From CAIKMD01 sp963803265 (GTDB lineage Bacteria; Pseudomonadota; Alphaproteobacteria; ATCC43930; CGMCC-115725): DNA of 64,000 bases. The position numbers were made by a program, and so were the translations under genes. The stretch is taken from contig CAWDLZ010000011.1 of assembly GCA_963803265.1 (NCBI GenBank), positions 460,548-524,547 on the forward strand, in the 5' to 3' direction. Positions 35,945 to 44,700 of this stretch are shown piece by piece (position 1 is the first letter of the stretch; each line of letters opens with the position of its first letter). The notes under the pieces were generated by a model, which saw only the letters and a program-made list of their open reading frames with translations, did not search any database and was not told the origin of the DNA.

Positions 35945-36927
35945 CGCCGCCTCGCGAAGGCGCGAACGAGGGCATCGACCAGGCCAAGCACGCCGCCGCG
36001 CGCGAACACCACGACGAGCACGAGCAGCAGCCCGATCCAGAAATACCAATAGACCGGATCGATCTCGGCGAAGCGGTCCTGCGCGATCATGTAGAGCGGC
36101 ACGCCGACGAAGGCGCCATAGAGCCGCCCGACGCCGCCCAGAATGATCATCACCAGAATCGTGCCCGAGAGATCGATGCTGAGCACGTTGAGCGCGACCA
36201 GTTGCGTCGTCTCTGCCATGAGCGCGCCGGCGACTCCGGCCATCGCCGCCGAGATGGTGTAGATCGTCAAGAGGCGCAGGAACACCGGCGCGCCGATCGC
36301 GGGCATGCGCGTCGCGTTCTCGCGAATGCCGGTGAGCGAGCGCCCGAACGACGAGTTGACGATGGCGCGCGCGACCGCCCAGCCGGCGAACAGCGCGACG
36401 AAGGCGTAGCAATAGGCGGTGTTGCCGAAGATATCGAAGGGAAAGAGCCCGAGGACCGGATCGACCTGCATGCCCTGAAGCCCGTCGGCGCCGCCGGTGA
36501 TCGAGGTCATCTTGTTCGCCGCCTCTTGCAGCATGACGCAGACGACGAGGGTCAGCATCAACAGGGTCAGCCCGCGCGTCCTCAGGATGACGAGGCCGGA
36601 AAGAAAGCCGGCCGCGCCCGCCACCAGCGCCGCCGCGAAGAGGCCGACGATCGGCGCGCCCATTCCGTGCGCCGCGAGATAGCCGGCCGTGTAGGCGCCG
36701 ACGCCGTAGAACGCGGCGTGACCGAGCGTCACGATGCCGGCATAGCCGAGGACGAGATCGGCGGAGAGGCCGAACAGCGTCGTCGCCAGCACTTGCGCGC
36801 CCAAGGCGAGGTAATCGGGAAAGACGAAATAGGCGCCGGCCGCGAGCGCCCAAGGCAGAAGCTCGACGAGCCGCAAGCGGTGGCGGCGCGAGAAGGCCGC
36901 GACCGCGCCGGGCGCGGCTTCCGCCAT
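35941..36927 (-). CDS. livM: Branched-chain amino-acid ABC permease LivM
   Basis: A 328-aa polytopic permease. About eight to nine hydrophobic segments; the family loop SADLVLGYAGIVTLGHAAFYGVGAY (residues ~55-79) and TRGLTLLMLTLV are characteristic, and RENATRMPAIG is the cytoplasmic coupling loop. The ATG at 36927 overlaps the livH stop (TGATG). The upstream in-frame region to 37356 belongs to a livH frame, not to livM. Confidence 0.93.
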   Translation of the reverse strand: MAEAAPGAVAAFSRRHRLRLVELLPWALAAGAYFVFPDYLALGAQVLATTLFGLSADLVLGYAGIVTLGHAAFYGVGAYTAGYLAAHGMGAPIVGLFAAALVAGAAGFLSGLVILRTRGLTLLMLTLVVCVMLQEAANKMTSITGGADGLQGMQVDPVLGLFPFDIFGNTAYCYAFVALFAGWAVARAIVNSSFGRSLTGIRENATRMPAIGAPVFLRLLTIYTISAAMAGVAGALMAETTQLVALNVLSIDLSGTILVMIILGGVGRLYGAFVGVPLYMIAQDRFAEIDPVYWYFWIGLLLVLVVVFARGGVLGLVDALVRAFARRR

Positions 36928-37810
36928 CACGCCCGCCCGAACAGGCCGCGCGGCCGCCACAGCAGGATCAACAGCGTCAGCGCATAGATGAAAAAAGCGC
37001 CGAATTCGGGCAACAGGTATTTGAACCCGGTATCGCAGACGCCCAAGAGCAGGGCGGCGAAGAACGGCCCGCGAATTGCTGCCGAGCCCGCCGACCGTGA
37101 CGACGATGAGGAAATAAACCAGATGCTCGATGGCATAGCCGGGATCGATCGCGAGGATGTCGGCGCCGATGCCGCCGCCCAAGGCGGCCAGCGCGCTGCC
37201 CAGCGCGAAGGCGAGGGTGAAGAGGCGCGAGGTGTCGATGCCGACCGACTCCGCCATCCGCCGATTGTCCACGGCCGCGCGAATCTCGATGCCGAACCGG
37301 GTGCGCTCCAATCCGAGCCACAACGCCGTCACCATGACCGCGCCGCTCGCGATCAAAAAGCTGCGATAGGCCGGGAAGCTGCGAAAGCCCAGATCGAGCT
37401 GGCCGCTCGAAGGCCGCCGGCGGGTTGAAAGGCTGCGCCGTCGGCCCCCAGAAGAACTTTCCGATCGCCACCGACATGAAGACGAGCCCCATCGTCATCA
37501 GCACCTGGTCGAGCTCGTCGCCGCCATAGAGCGGCCGATAGAGCAGCCGCTCCAGCACCACGGCGAGCGCCGCCACGAGGAGCGCCGCGACGAGGAGCGC
37601 CAGCGGAAAGGCGACGCCGTAGGAGACCATAAGCGTCGTCATGAAATAGCCGCCGAGGGCGGCGAAGACGCCATGCGCGAGGTTGACGAAGCCCATCAGC
37701 CCCATCGTCACCGAAAGGCCGACCGAGACGAGATAGAGCACCATGGCGAAGGCGACGCCGTGAAAGAGGATGCTGGTGGCGGCGTCGAGCGCGGCGTCCA
37801 TTCCCGGCAT
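36927..37810 (-). CDS. livH: Branched-chain amino-acid ABC permease LivH (two frameshifts)
   Basis: About 294 aa when corrected. The N-terminal VGLSVTMGLMGFVNLAHGVF is the LivH signature; the second part RFGIEIRAAVDNRRMAESVGID is the coupling loop, and the end is LLLGVCDTGFKYLLPEFGAFFIYALTLLILLWRP. Frames switch near 37401-37411 and 37072-37079. Both fit one-base insertions. The start ATG at 37810 has GGGCAG close by. The livK gene that should be next upstream is separated by a 2.4-kb island. Confidence 0.9.
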
Positions 37811-38140
37811 TCTGCCCGGTTAGAGCGTCATCGGTCTAGGTTGATGCGATTTCACCGCAGCCTGCCCTCCCTGGCGAACAGGACTAAGGAATTCGCCCAT
37901 GCCGATCAATGGCCTTCTCTTCGCCGCTTCGTCGGGGCAGAGAGAAGGAAATTATCGCGCATGGCTCTCCAGATATGTGGATCGAATAGTCCGGCATTCG
38001 GCGGCAATAACACTTTCGAATGACTCCCAGGACGCGCCGAAATGAAGCGGCCCCCACTCAAACTCGTACCGGTCTTCCACGACCCCCTCGGTATCCCGTA
38101 GCAGACTCTATCGGAACCAGAATTATGATAGGAATTTGAT
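37811..38140. other. Intergenic region without a supported gene
   Basis: About 330 bp between livH and the divergent unknown membrane-protein gene. GC content falls to the right. The leftward promoter of livHMGF should be here, but I see no clear -35/-10 pair. No coding frame with a recognisable product. Confidence 0.5.
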
Positions 38141-39007
38141 ATGGCGGCGAACGATTCTATGCGGGAAAAGATCGCGAGCGTTATTGCGACTTTCCTTTTC
38201 ACGGTCATCGTGCGCGGAGCCGTCTGGGCGATGATTCCACATCTCGATTCGACGATTGGAGTTCCACTTATTGGCACCAGCATAATTATTGGAATTGCGG
38301 CATTGCTTTGGGGATTCGCGCCGCATCATTTACGAGATTGGAGGGCCAAGATGTGGCCGCTTATTTTTATGGGATGTGGCCTCGTAATTTATGCTGGCGG
38401 AGCGGTTGCCTACTATATCCAGCATCGGCCAGACCGCCCAATCGCCCCTCAGATGCCCGAGATCGCTGTCGATGACTACTTTAAGCCAGTGCTCGCTCTA
38501 GCTCCGCAACTCGGCAAACCCATCGCTCCAGCGGCGCCGACAAGATACGGCTATCAGGCGGCTTACGAACGCGCCTGGGTTATTTGGGTTGGCCGCGAGT
38601 TTTATGTGCTTCCAACTGACAGAGATCGAAAATGGTTCGATCAGCCAGACCCAGAATGGAGCGCGGATCCAAGATTTTACGATGACGAGAAAGGCCGAGC
38701 GCTATTCCACACCCCGAAAGATAAATTCCCACCTTATGGCGGAGTCGCCAATCATTGGCTCATCGATCCGGCAAAATGGAGCTGGATAGGATGGCGCAAG
38801 TGGCATTGCTCGATTGATCCTGACCAAATCCGCTCGCAACAATTTGAGAATGGCATCGTTTTTGGCATCTATCGCTCATCGCCGTTGGCAGACGACGGCC
38901 AGATGTTCGCTGTTTTTAATGACGGGACATGGCGCCCATTAGAGGCGTCAGTAAGCGCACCGAAATGCCAGCCCCTCAAAACGGATTTTAGAGGTCCACC
39001 GACTTGA
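38141..39007 (+). CDS. Unknown membrane protein in low-GC island
   Basis: A 288-aa protein I do not recognise. It has three N-terminal hydrophobic segments (about residues 10-32, 41-59 and 70-92) and a soluble C-terminal part rich in Trp, Tyr and Pro (GREFYVLPTDRDRKWFDQP, WRKWHCSIDPDQIR). AGGA lies 8 nt before the ATG. Codon third positions are clearly less GC-rich than neighbours, which suggests acquisition. It interrupts the liv locus. Confidence 0.75.
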   Translation: MAANDSMREKIASVIATFLFTVIVRGAVWAMIPHLDSTIGVPLIGTSIIIGIAALLWGFAPHHLRDWRAKMWPLIFMGCGLVIYAGGAVAYYIQHRPDRPIAPQMPEIAVDDYFKPVLALAPQLGKPIAPAAPTRYGYQAAYERAWVIWVGREFYVLPTDRDRKWFDQPDPEWSADPRFYDDEKGRALFHTPKDKFPPYGGVANHWLIDPAKWSWIGWRKWHCSIDPDQIRSQQFENGIVFGIYRSSPLADDGQMFAVFNDGTWRPLEASVSAPKCQPLKTDFRGPPT

Positions 39008-39379
39008 CCCATCACATCCCACTGCCGCCACCCTTTCATAAGCCTTCCGATACTCGGCCTCGACCATTGCCAGTACGTCATTGAGATAAAAAAAACCGGG
39101 TCCGATCCGCACGCTGGGCTGGGCTCTTCAGGATTCAACCTTCGCGTACGGCTTTTGTTCAGGTACTACATCTTGTGTTCGGAAGCGGAAAATGTATATC
39201 GGAAATTTGACGCTTGAATTTTGCGTTATACATGCGCGGAGAGCGCAGGAGGAGGCCGCCCGAGTTCGAGCCGCGAGGTTTATACTCTTGCACGACCTCG
39301 GAGAAGATGCCGGCCAGCGTTGATGCCTGTTGCTATGCGGGCCTGTTTCGTGCCATGATCGCGGTGACTAAAAGACTAA

Positions 39380-39403
39380 GGCCACCGATGTCACCCGGTG
39401 GCC
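39380..39403. repeat. GC-rich stem-loop
   Basis: GGCCACCG and CGGTGGCC form a perfect 8-bp stem around ATGTCACC; flanking CTA/TAG can extend it. No T-run follows on either strand, so it is not a typical terminator. Confidence 0.5.
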
Positions 39404-39507
39404 CCTAGCCTTCACCCGCACCGATTTTGCGCCGGTTCGGGAACATGGAACGTACGCCCGGACATTAAATCCGGAAACTTCCTGGTAGTCAAGCGCTCCA
39501 CGCCCCT

Positions 39508-39549
39508 CGCTGACAGATGTCAGCGGGCAACCGACGGCTGTATGCCGTC
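39508..39549. repeat. Tandem pair of stem-loops upstream of 60-aa gene
   Basis: Two perfect short hairpins: CGCTGAC-AGAT-GTCAGCG (39508-39525) and GACGGC-TGTAT-GCCGTC (39533-39549), 7 bp apart and 13 bp before the ATG of the small cysteine protein. They could sequester or expose its ribosome site. Confidence 0.45.
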
Positions 39550-39562
39550 AGAAAGTGCAGCT

Positions 39563-39745
39563 ATGACTTCCGTTCCTGCCTTCCACTCTGTCAATGAGAC
39601 GAAGAAACCTCCCGCGAATCGTGTCTACCACAACAACGGGTCGTGTCCGCCAGGACGCGACATTCCCCAACGCGAGCGTCGCGCTGGTACCGGCGACCAT
39701 CGCCTGTGCCATGACTGTCGGAATCTTAACGACCAGGGGCGCTAG
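39563..39745 (+). CDS. 60-aa Cys-containing conserved small protein
   Basis: The segment RVYHNNGSCPPGRDIPQRER followed by GTGDHRLCHDCRNLNDQGR is a pattern I recall from small uncharacterised proteobacterial proteins. Cys in GSCPPG and CHDC could bind a metal. The longer frame to 39398 crosses the two hairpins and is unlikely to be coding. Ribosome site is weak. It is followed 107 bp later by another small gene. Function unknown. Confidence 0.6.
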   Translation: MTSVPAFHSVNETKKPPANRVYHNNGSCPPGRDIPQRERRAGTGDHRLCHDCRNLNDQGR

Positions 39746-39852
39746 CCCTCGGTTCTGCTTCGAGCGGGCCGTGGCGGGCAAAGCTTGATTTCCTGCCACA
39801 GCCCGTGAAGCGCCGCTGCCGATGTCGAAATACTGGGACCACGAGGATAGTT

Positions 39853-40125
39853 ATGAGCCAGTCAATCGCCAAATCGGATGACGAGCTTTGGGTACAATTG
39901 GATGCGCCCATCATTTGGTTGGTGCGCGGCGGCACCCTCGGTGTCGTCGGGGCACCCGCAACTCTTCGTGGCGCGCTGAAGCAGGCGCATCATTACGCCA
40001 TGCAGGGCGGCTCGCCGGGACCAATTGTCGAAATGCCGAACGACCAAACTGTAATTCAGGCAGAACAAATATTCCGACTATGGAAACGGCTCGGTTTGGT
40101 GAGTGGAACGCCTCAACATCCTTAG
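39853..40125 (+). CDS. 90-aa protein of unknown function
   Basis: The product (SDDELWVQLDAPIIWLVRGGTLGVV, then ALKQAHHYAMQGGSPGPIVEMP) is a compact mixed alpha/beta protein with no signal peptide. GAGGA lies just ahead of the ATG at 39853; the 16 codons upstream lack such a site. It lies in the island between livH and livK, possibly co-transcribed with the 60-aa gene. Not recognised. Confidence 0.65.
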   Translation: MSQSIAKSDDELWVQLDAPIIWLVRGGTLGVVGAPATLRGALKQAHHYAMQGGSPGPIVEMPNDQTVIQAEQIFRLWKRLGLVSGTPQHP

Positions 40126-40202
40126 GCGTGAGCACTGGCTCATCCCGTCATGCTCCGGTTGGAAAAGGGTGAGATGACGCGCCCGCGCGCGCCACGCCCC
40201 GC

Positions 40203-41409
40203 TTACTTCGGCGGATTGGCCGCTTTCCACGGGTCCTTCATGTTCGGGATGGTGTCGAACTCGACATTGGCGAGTTGGCCGTTCACGCTCTCGACCCGCC
40301 GGATATAGACGTTCTCGATCACGTCGCGCGTCGCGGGATCGATCGCGACCGGGCCGCGCGGGCTGTCGTCGGTCTTCCAGGTGGTGAGGATTTTCATCGC
40401 CGCATCGCCGTCGAACTTGCCGCCCGTTTGCTTGATCACGTCGAAGATCGCGTGCATCCCGTCCCAGCCCTGGACCGACAGGAAATCGGCGATCTCGTTA
40501 TCGCCATAGGCGGCGCGCCACGCGTTGAGGAAAACCTGGTTCGCGGGCCGGGTGGCGGCGTTGGAATAGGTTCCCGAGCTGACGACGCCCAAGGGCGCCT
40601 GGCCCATGTTGCGCAGCTCTTCGTCGAGCATCACGTCCTGCGTCGTCACCAGCGTCACGCCGGCTTGGCTGAGGCCGAGATCGTTCCAGGCCTTCATCAC
40701 CGCCGTCGCCGTCTTGCCCGCGGGCACGAAGATGAAGGCGACGTCGGGCTTGCTGTCCTTGATGCGCTGGACGAAGGGCGCGAAATCGGAGGTCGAGAGC
40801 GCCATGCGGACCTTGTCGAGCATGGTGCCGCCGCCGGCCGTGAACGCGGTCGAGAAGCCGCCCTCGGCGTCATAGCCCGGCGCATAGTCGCTGACCGCGC
40901 TATAGCCCTTCTTCCAGCCCTGCTTGGCGGCCCATTGCCCGATCGGCGAGGCCACCAGCCAGAGCGTGAAGGAATCGCGGACGATATAGGGCGAGAGGCG
41001 CGTGATCGGCGAGGCCGCGGCGTTCATGTCGATGAACGGCACCTTGGCCGCGGTGGCGATCGGCGCGATCGCGGCGGCGTTGGGCGACCACACCACCCCG
41101 GCCAGGAAGTTCACGTGGTCGCGCGTGACCAGCTCTTGCGCCAGGCGCTTGGCGACGTCGGGATTGGCGCCGGTGTCGTCGCGATAGACGACCGAGACCG
41201 TGACGCCGGCGGGCAGGTCCTTGGCGTGCCTCCTTGACGTAGAGGTCGATGCCCTTGTTCATCTCGAGGCCCGGCTGCGCGTCGGGGCCCGACATGGTCG
41301 AGATCACCCCGACCTTGATCTCGGTCTGCGCGCCGGCGGAAGCGGCGGCGAAGAGCGCCACGGCGGCCACAGCGGCCACAGCGGTAGCGAGAACGTCTCG
41401 ATTCGGCAT
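40203..41409 (-). CDS. livK: Branched-chain amino-acid ABC substrate-binding protein (one frameshift)
   Basis: About 401 aa when corrected. Signal peptide (MPNRDVLATAVAAVAAVALFAAASAGAQ), then TEIKVGVISTMSGPDA, the usual first strand of Leu/Ile/Val-binding proteins, FLAGVVWSPNAAAIAP and SDYAPGYDAEGGFSTAF. It binds substrate in the periplasm for the LivHMGF transporter. The frame breaks at about 41222-41229 (EAR to KDLPAGVTV). GGAGGGA is 7 nt before the ATG and a promoter is seen at 41448. It is divided from livH by the island. Confidence 0.9.
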
Positions 41410-41746
41410 GTAATCGTCCCTCCCCCATCGCGCCCGATTGTGGGTTTACTATAAGCATTGGACGCGCCGCGGGCAATTTACCCGGCGCCTCGCGGCGAGG
41501 GCTCAGACGACGAGATCGATCAAGCGGCCGAGACCGATGGCCGAGGGCGGGGTCCAAGGCTGGCTGCGGGTTTGCGGCGCGGCGGCGGCCTCGCGCGCGG
41601 GCGGGCGCGGCGGCGTCGCCTCGACCGAGGAAGCGAGGAAAATTGGGCAATCCGAGGCGATTCGCATGGTTAAGCGCGGGGTCGGTGGTGGGTGCGAAAA
41701 CCCTAGCGCTTTCCGAGGCTTAGAGCAAGGTCTAGAATCGATCTGG
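41410..41746. other. pgk-livK intergenic region
   Basis: A 337-bp gap between pgk and livK, both leftward. It holds the livK promoter (listed) and nothing else recognisable. An open frame at 41438-41860 on the + strand is low-complexity and antisense to pgk, so not called. Confidence 0.5.
41448..41476 (-). promoter_or_regulatory. Probable livK promoter (sigma70 type)
   Basis: Reading leftwards: TTGCCC (-35, 41476-41471), 17-base spacer, TATAGT (-10, 41453-41448). The -10 lies about 38 bp before the livK ATG. Matches to consensus are 4/6 and 5/6. Confidence 0.55.
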
Positions 41747-42940
41747 TTAACGCTGGAGGGCTCTGAGCCCAGGCAGCTCGCGGCCCTCCAACCATTCGAG
41801 AAACGCTCCTCCCGCCGTCAACACATAGCTCAATTGGTCAACCACGCCGGCCGCGGTTAGCGCGGCCACGGTATCGCCGCCCCCGGCGATGCTAATGAGC
41901 TTGCCGGCGCGGGTGAGCGTCGCGACGATCTTTGCCAGGGCGGCGGTGCCGGCATCGAAGGGCTCGATCTCGAAGGCGCCAACCGGTCCATTCCACAGCA
42001 GCGTCCGACAATGCGCGAGACGCGCGGCGATGACATCGACGCTGGCGGGGCCGATATCGAGGATCATTAGATTCTCGGGCACGCGATCGATTGGGACGAT
42101 CGCAGTTGCAACGCCGCGCTTCAATTCGGCCGCCACTGCCGCATCGATCGGCAGCACCAGCTCGCACGAGCCGGACTTGGCGTTGGCGAGAAAGGCGCGC
42201 CCGATTTCGGCCATGTCGCGCTCGACCAGCGACCGGCCGACGTCGATGCCTTGCGCATAGAGCAGCGTGTTCGCCATCGCGCCGCCGATGATGAGCACCT
42301 GCACCTTGCCGAGCATGACATCGAGCAGCGCCAATTTGGTCGAGACCTTGGAGCCGGCGACGATCGCCGCGACCGGACGCTTCGGGGTCTCGAGCACGGC
42401 TTCGAGCGCGGCGAGCTCGGCCTGCATCAGCCTTCCGGCGACCGCAGGCAGAAGATGCGCGATGCCTTCGGTCGAGGCGTGCGCGCGATGCGCCGTGGAG
42501 AAGGCGTCGTTGACATAAAGATCGCCGAGCGCCGCCAGCGCCTCGGCAAAATCCCGATCGTTCCGCTCCTCGCCCTTATGGAAGCGGAGATTTTCGAGGA
42601 GCGCCACGCCGCCCGGCGGCAACGCATCGACCGCTTGCCGCGTTGCGGCGCCGACGCAGTCGGGAGCGAAGGCCACCGGCCTGCCGACCGCTTGCGCCAA
42701 CGGCGCGACCAAGGGCTTCAGCGACAGCGCCGGATCGAAGCCATGCGTGGGCCGCCCGAAATGCGACATGACGACAATGCGGGCGCCCTTTTCGGCGAGC
42801 TCGCGGATGGTCGGCGCCAAGCGCGCGATGCGGGTCGCGTTGACGACCGCGCCATCCTTGAGGGGCACGTTGAGATCGGCGCGCAGCAGCACGCGCTTAC
42901 CGCGAACCTCGATGTCGTCGAGGGTGAGGAAGAGGGTCAT
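41747..42940 (-). CDS. pgk: Phosphoglycerate kinase
   Basis: A 397-aa glycolytic/gluconeogenic enzyme that transfers phosphate between 1,3-bisphosphoglycerate and ADP. N-domain: RADLNVPLKDG at residues ~20-30, SHFGRPTHG, and LLENLRFHKGEE with substrate arginines. C-domain: AGSKVSTKL, NGPVGAFE and the nucleotide loop SIAGGGDTVAAL. Length is normal. It is upstream of livK on the same strand but 337 bp away, with a promoter between. Confidence 0.96.
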   Translation of the reverse strand: MTLFLTLDDIEVRGKRVLLRADLNVPLKDGAVVNATRIARLAPTIRELAEKGARIVVMSHFGRPTHGFDPALSLKPLVAPLAQAVGRPVAFAPDCVGAATRQAVDALPPGGVALLENLRFHKGEERNDRDFAEALAALGDLYVNDAFSTAHRAHASTEGIAHLLPAVAGRLMQAELAALEAVLETPKRPVAAIVAGSKVSTKLALLDVMLGKVQVLIIGGAMANTLLYAQGIDVGRSLVERDMAEIGRAFLANAKSGSCELVLPIDAAVAAELKRGVATAIVPIDRVPENLMILDIGPASVDVIAARLAHCRTLLWNGPVGAFEIEPFDAGTAALAKIVATLTRAGKLISIAGGGDTVAALTAAGVVDQLSYVLTAGGAFLEWLEGRELPGLRALQR

Positions 42941-42951
42941 GCGTGGTGAGT

Positions 42952-43452
42952 TCAGGCGTCGCTCGACGGAACCCAGGGGATGCTGGCGATATCGACGCCG
43001 TCCTCGATCAGCGCCTTGGCCTCGGCGGGGCTGGCCTCGCCGTAGATGCCGCGCGCCTTCGCGTCGCCATTATGAATGCGCCGCGCCTCGGCGGCAAAGC
43101 CCGGGCCGACATAATCGCAGGTCTGCTCGACATGGCGGCGCAGCACCTGGAGCGCGCGGCGCACTTGTTGGGGCGTGGGCGGCGCTTCAGGCGGGACCGG
43201 TCCGCCTTGAGCCGGTGCGTCCGGCTGAAGAGGAGGCGCGGCCTCGGCTGGCGCTGGCGGCGTCTCTGGCGCGCGCGCGGTGCCCTGCGAGCGGCCGAGG
43301 CGCGGCGCCATCGGCGCCTTCTCGATGGTATGCAAACCGCAATCGGGGCATGCCACCAAGCCGCGCCCGATCTGGCGGTCATAGGCCGCGTTGTCGCGGA
43401 ACCACGCCTCGAATTCGTGGCCGGACGAACATCGGAGGGCGAAAAGAATCAT
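42952..43452 (-). CDS. DUF1178 family protein
   Basis: A 166-aa protein starting MILFALRCSSGHEFEAWF with a paired cysteine motif CPDCG near residue 35, the rubredoxin-like zinc knuckle of DUF1178. A Pro/Ala-rich linker (about 60-100) precedes QVRRALQVLRRHVEQTCDYVG and EARRIHNGDAKARGIYGEA, which are conserved in the family. It probably follows the nitrilase gene in one transcript (79-bp gap), as in other alphaproteobacteria. Function unknown. Confidence 0.92.
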   Translation of the reverse strand: MILFALRCSSGHEFEAWFRDNAAYDRQIGRGLVACPDCGLHTIEKAPMAPRLGRSQGTARAPETPPAPAEAAPPLQPDAPAQGGPVPPEAPPTPQQVRRALQVLRRHVEQTCDYVGPGFAAEARRIHNGDAKARGIYGEASPAEAKALIEDGVDIASIPWVPSSDA

Positions 43453-43531
43453 CGGCGCAGTTCAAACATGGCCTTGAAACAAGCGCGTTTTTATAGGGTT
43501 TGGCAGTCGCGCGGGTCAAGCGCCAAAGCGG

Positions 43532-44374
43532 TTAGTCCGCCGCTTTGGGCTTTTGCACTGCCGCGAAGACCCGGTCATGGCGCAGCGACGGCACCGCGCG
43601 CCGCGCCTCGGCGACGCGGCCTGGATCGATCGTGGCCGTAATAAAGCCCGGCCCATCCGCGGCCTCGGCCAACACCTCGCCCCAGGGCGCGACCATGAGG
43701 CTGTGGCCATAGGTGCGCCGGCCTTCGGCATGCTCGCCGCTTTGCGCCGGCGCGAACACGAAGCAGCCATTCTCGATGGCGCGGGCGCGCATCAGGACGT
43801 GCCAATGCGCCTTACCGGTCGGGACGGTGAACGCCGAGGGAATCGAGAGAAAATCGGCGCCGCCTTGCGCCAGCGCCCGATAAAGCAGCGGAAAGCGCAG
43901 GTCGTAGCAAACACTCATGCCGAGCACGCCCCAGGGCAGCGGCGCCAGCACGGCCGCGCCACCAGGCTCGAACACGGCGGATTCGCGGTAGCGCTCGCCA
44001 TCGGCAAGATCGACGTCGAACATGTGGATCTTGTCGTAGCGCGCGAGAACGGCCCCATCGGGCGCGACCAGGAACGAGCGATTGGCGAGCCGCTCGGCGC
44101 CCGCCTCGCGCACCATGATCGAGCCCAGCAGCAGATGGGCGCCCGTTTCGCGGGCCAGCGCGACCGCCGCCGCCAGCATCCAGTGCGACGCCTCATCGCG
44201 CGCTTTCTCCAAGCGCAAGGCACGCTTCGGCTCGATCATGTCGCTCACTTCAGGCGTCATGATGAGTTCGGCGCCGGCGTCGCGCGCGCGCCGCACGAGA
44301 TCGGATAGCGCCCGGATATTTGGCTCGATCTCGCGCCCCGAATTGAGCTGAACGCAGGCGGCGACGAATGTCAT
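43532..44374 (-). CDS. Carbon-nitrogen hydrolase (Nit2-like amidase)
   Basis: A 280-aa nitrilase-superfamily enzyme. Catalytic triad: Glu42 (MTPEVSDM), Lys115 (RYDKIHMFD) and Cys156 (SVCYDLRFP). The presence of DKIHMFDVDL and the sequence around Cys resemble Nit1/Nit2 omega-amidase or deaminated-glutathione amidase. The start overlaps the grxC stop by 4 bp (44371-44374), so the two are coupled; a link with glutathione repair is therefore attractive, but inferred. Confidence 0.92.
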   Translation of the reverse strand: MTFVAACVQLNSGREIEPNIRALSDLVRRARDAGAELIMTPEVSDMIEPKRALRLEKARDEASHWMLAAAVALARETGAHLLLGSIMVREAGAERLANRSFLVAPDGAVLARYDKIHMFDVDLADGERYRESAVFEPGGAAVLAPLPWGVLGMSVCYDLRFPLLYRALAQGGADFLSIPSAFTVPTGKAHWHVLMRARAIENGCFVFAPAQSGEHAEGRRTYGHSLMVAPWGEVLAEAADGPGFITATIDPGRVAEARRAVPSLRHDRVFAAVQKPKAAD

Positions 44375-44634
44375 GGCTTAAGACCCAGCAACGCGTCGAG
44401 CTTGCCGGCGCGCTCGAGCGCGGCGAGCTCGTCCGAGCCGCCGACATATGCGCCGTCGATGAAGATTTGCGGCACAGTCATTCCGCCGCCCGAGCGCGCG
44501 ATCATCTCGTCGCGCCGGTCGGGTTCGACCTCGACATCGATGTCCACGTACGCCACGCCCTTTTTCCGCAGCAGCCCGCGCGCCCGCGCGCAATAGCCGC
44601 ACCAACTCGTCGAATAGATCTCGACCTTAGGCAT
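44371..44634 (-). CDS. grxC: Glutaredoxin 3
   Basis: An 87-aa dithiol glutaredoxin with the active site CGYC (Cys12-Cys15), the cis-Pro in MTVPQIFIDG and the glutathione site GGSDELAALE. It reduces disulfides with glutathione. I chose the ATG at 44634, which has GGAAGG 6 nt before it; the TTG at 44640 lies right at that site. The upstream gap to comF is entirely filled by a palindromic repeat. Confidence 0.95.
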   Translation of the reverse strand: MPKVEIYSTSWCGYCARARGLLRKKGVAYVDIDVEVEPDRRDEMIARSGGGMTVPQIFIDGAYVGGSDELAALERAGKLDALLGLKP

Positions 44635-44650
44635 CGCCAACCTTCCTCGA

Positions 44651-44693
44651 GCATTTTCTGGCGAAGTAGGCGCCGGTTCGCCACAGAAAATGC
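44651..44693. repeat. Intergenic palindromic repeat (RIME-like), copy 2
   Basis: GCATTTTCTGGCGAA and TTCGCCACAGAAAATGC form the arms, with GTAGGCGCCGG between. Relative to copy 1 (27369), the C-G pair in the stem has become T-A on both arms, so pairing is kept. It occupies the 5' leader of grxC directly after the comF stop. Confidence 0.75.
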
Positions 44694-44700
44694 GACCAAA

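Larger units (their letters stand above)
39008..39562. other. Intergenic region with stem-loops, no supported gene
   Basis: About 555 bp between two island genes. No frame encodes a recognised protein. It holds three clear hairpins, listed separately (39380, 39508 and 39533). Their close spacing before a small cysteine-containing gene suggests a structured leader or ncRNA, but neither is proven. Confidence 0.5.
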
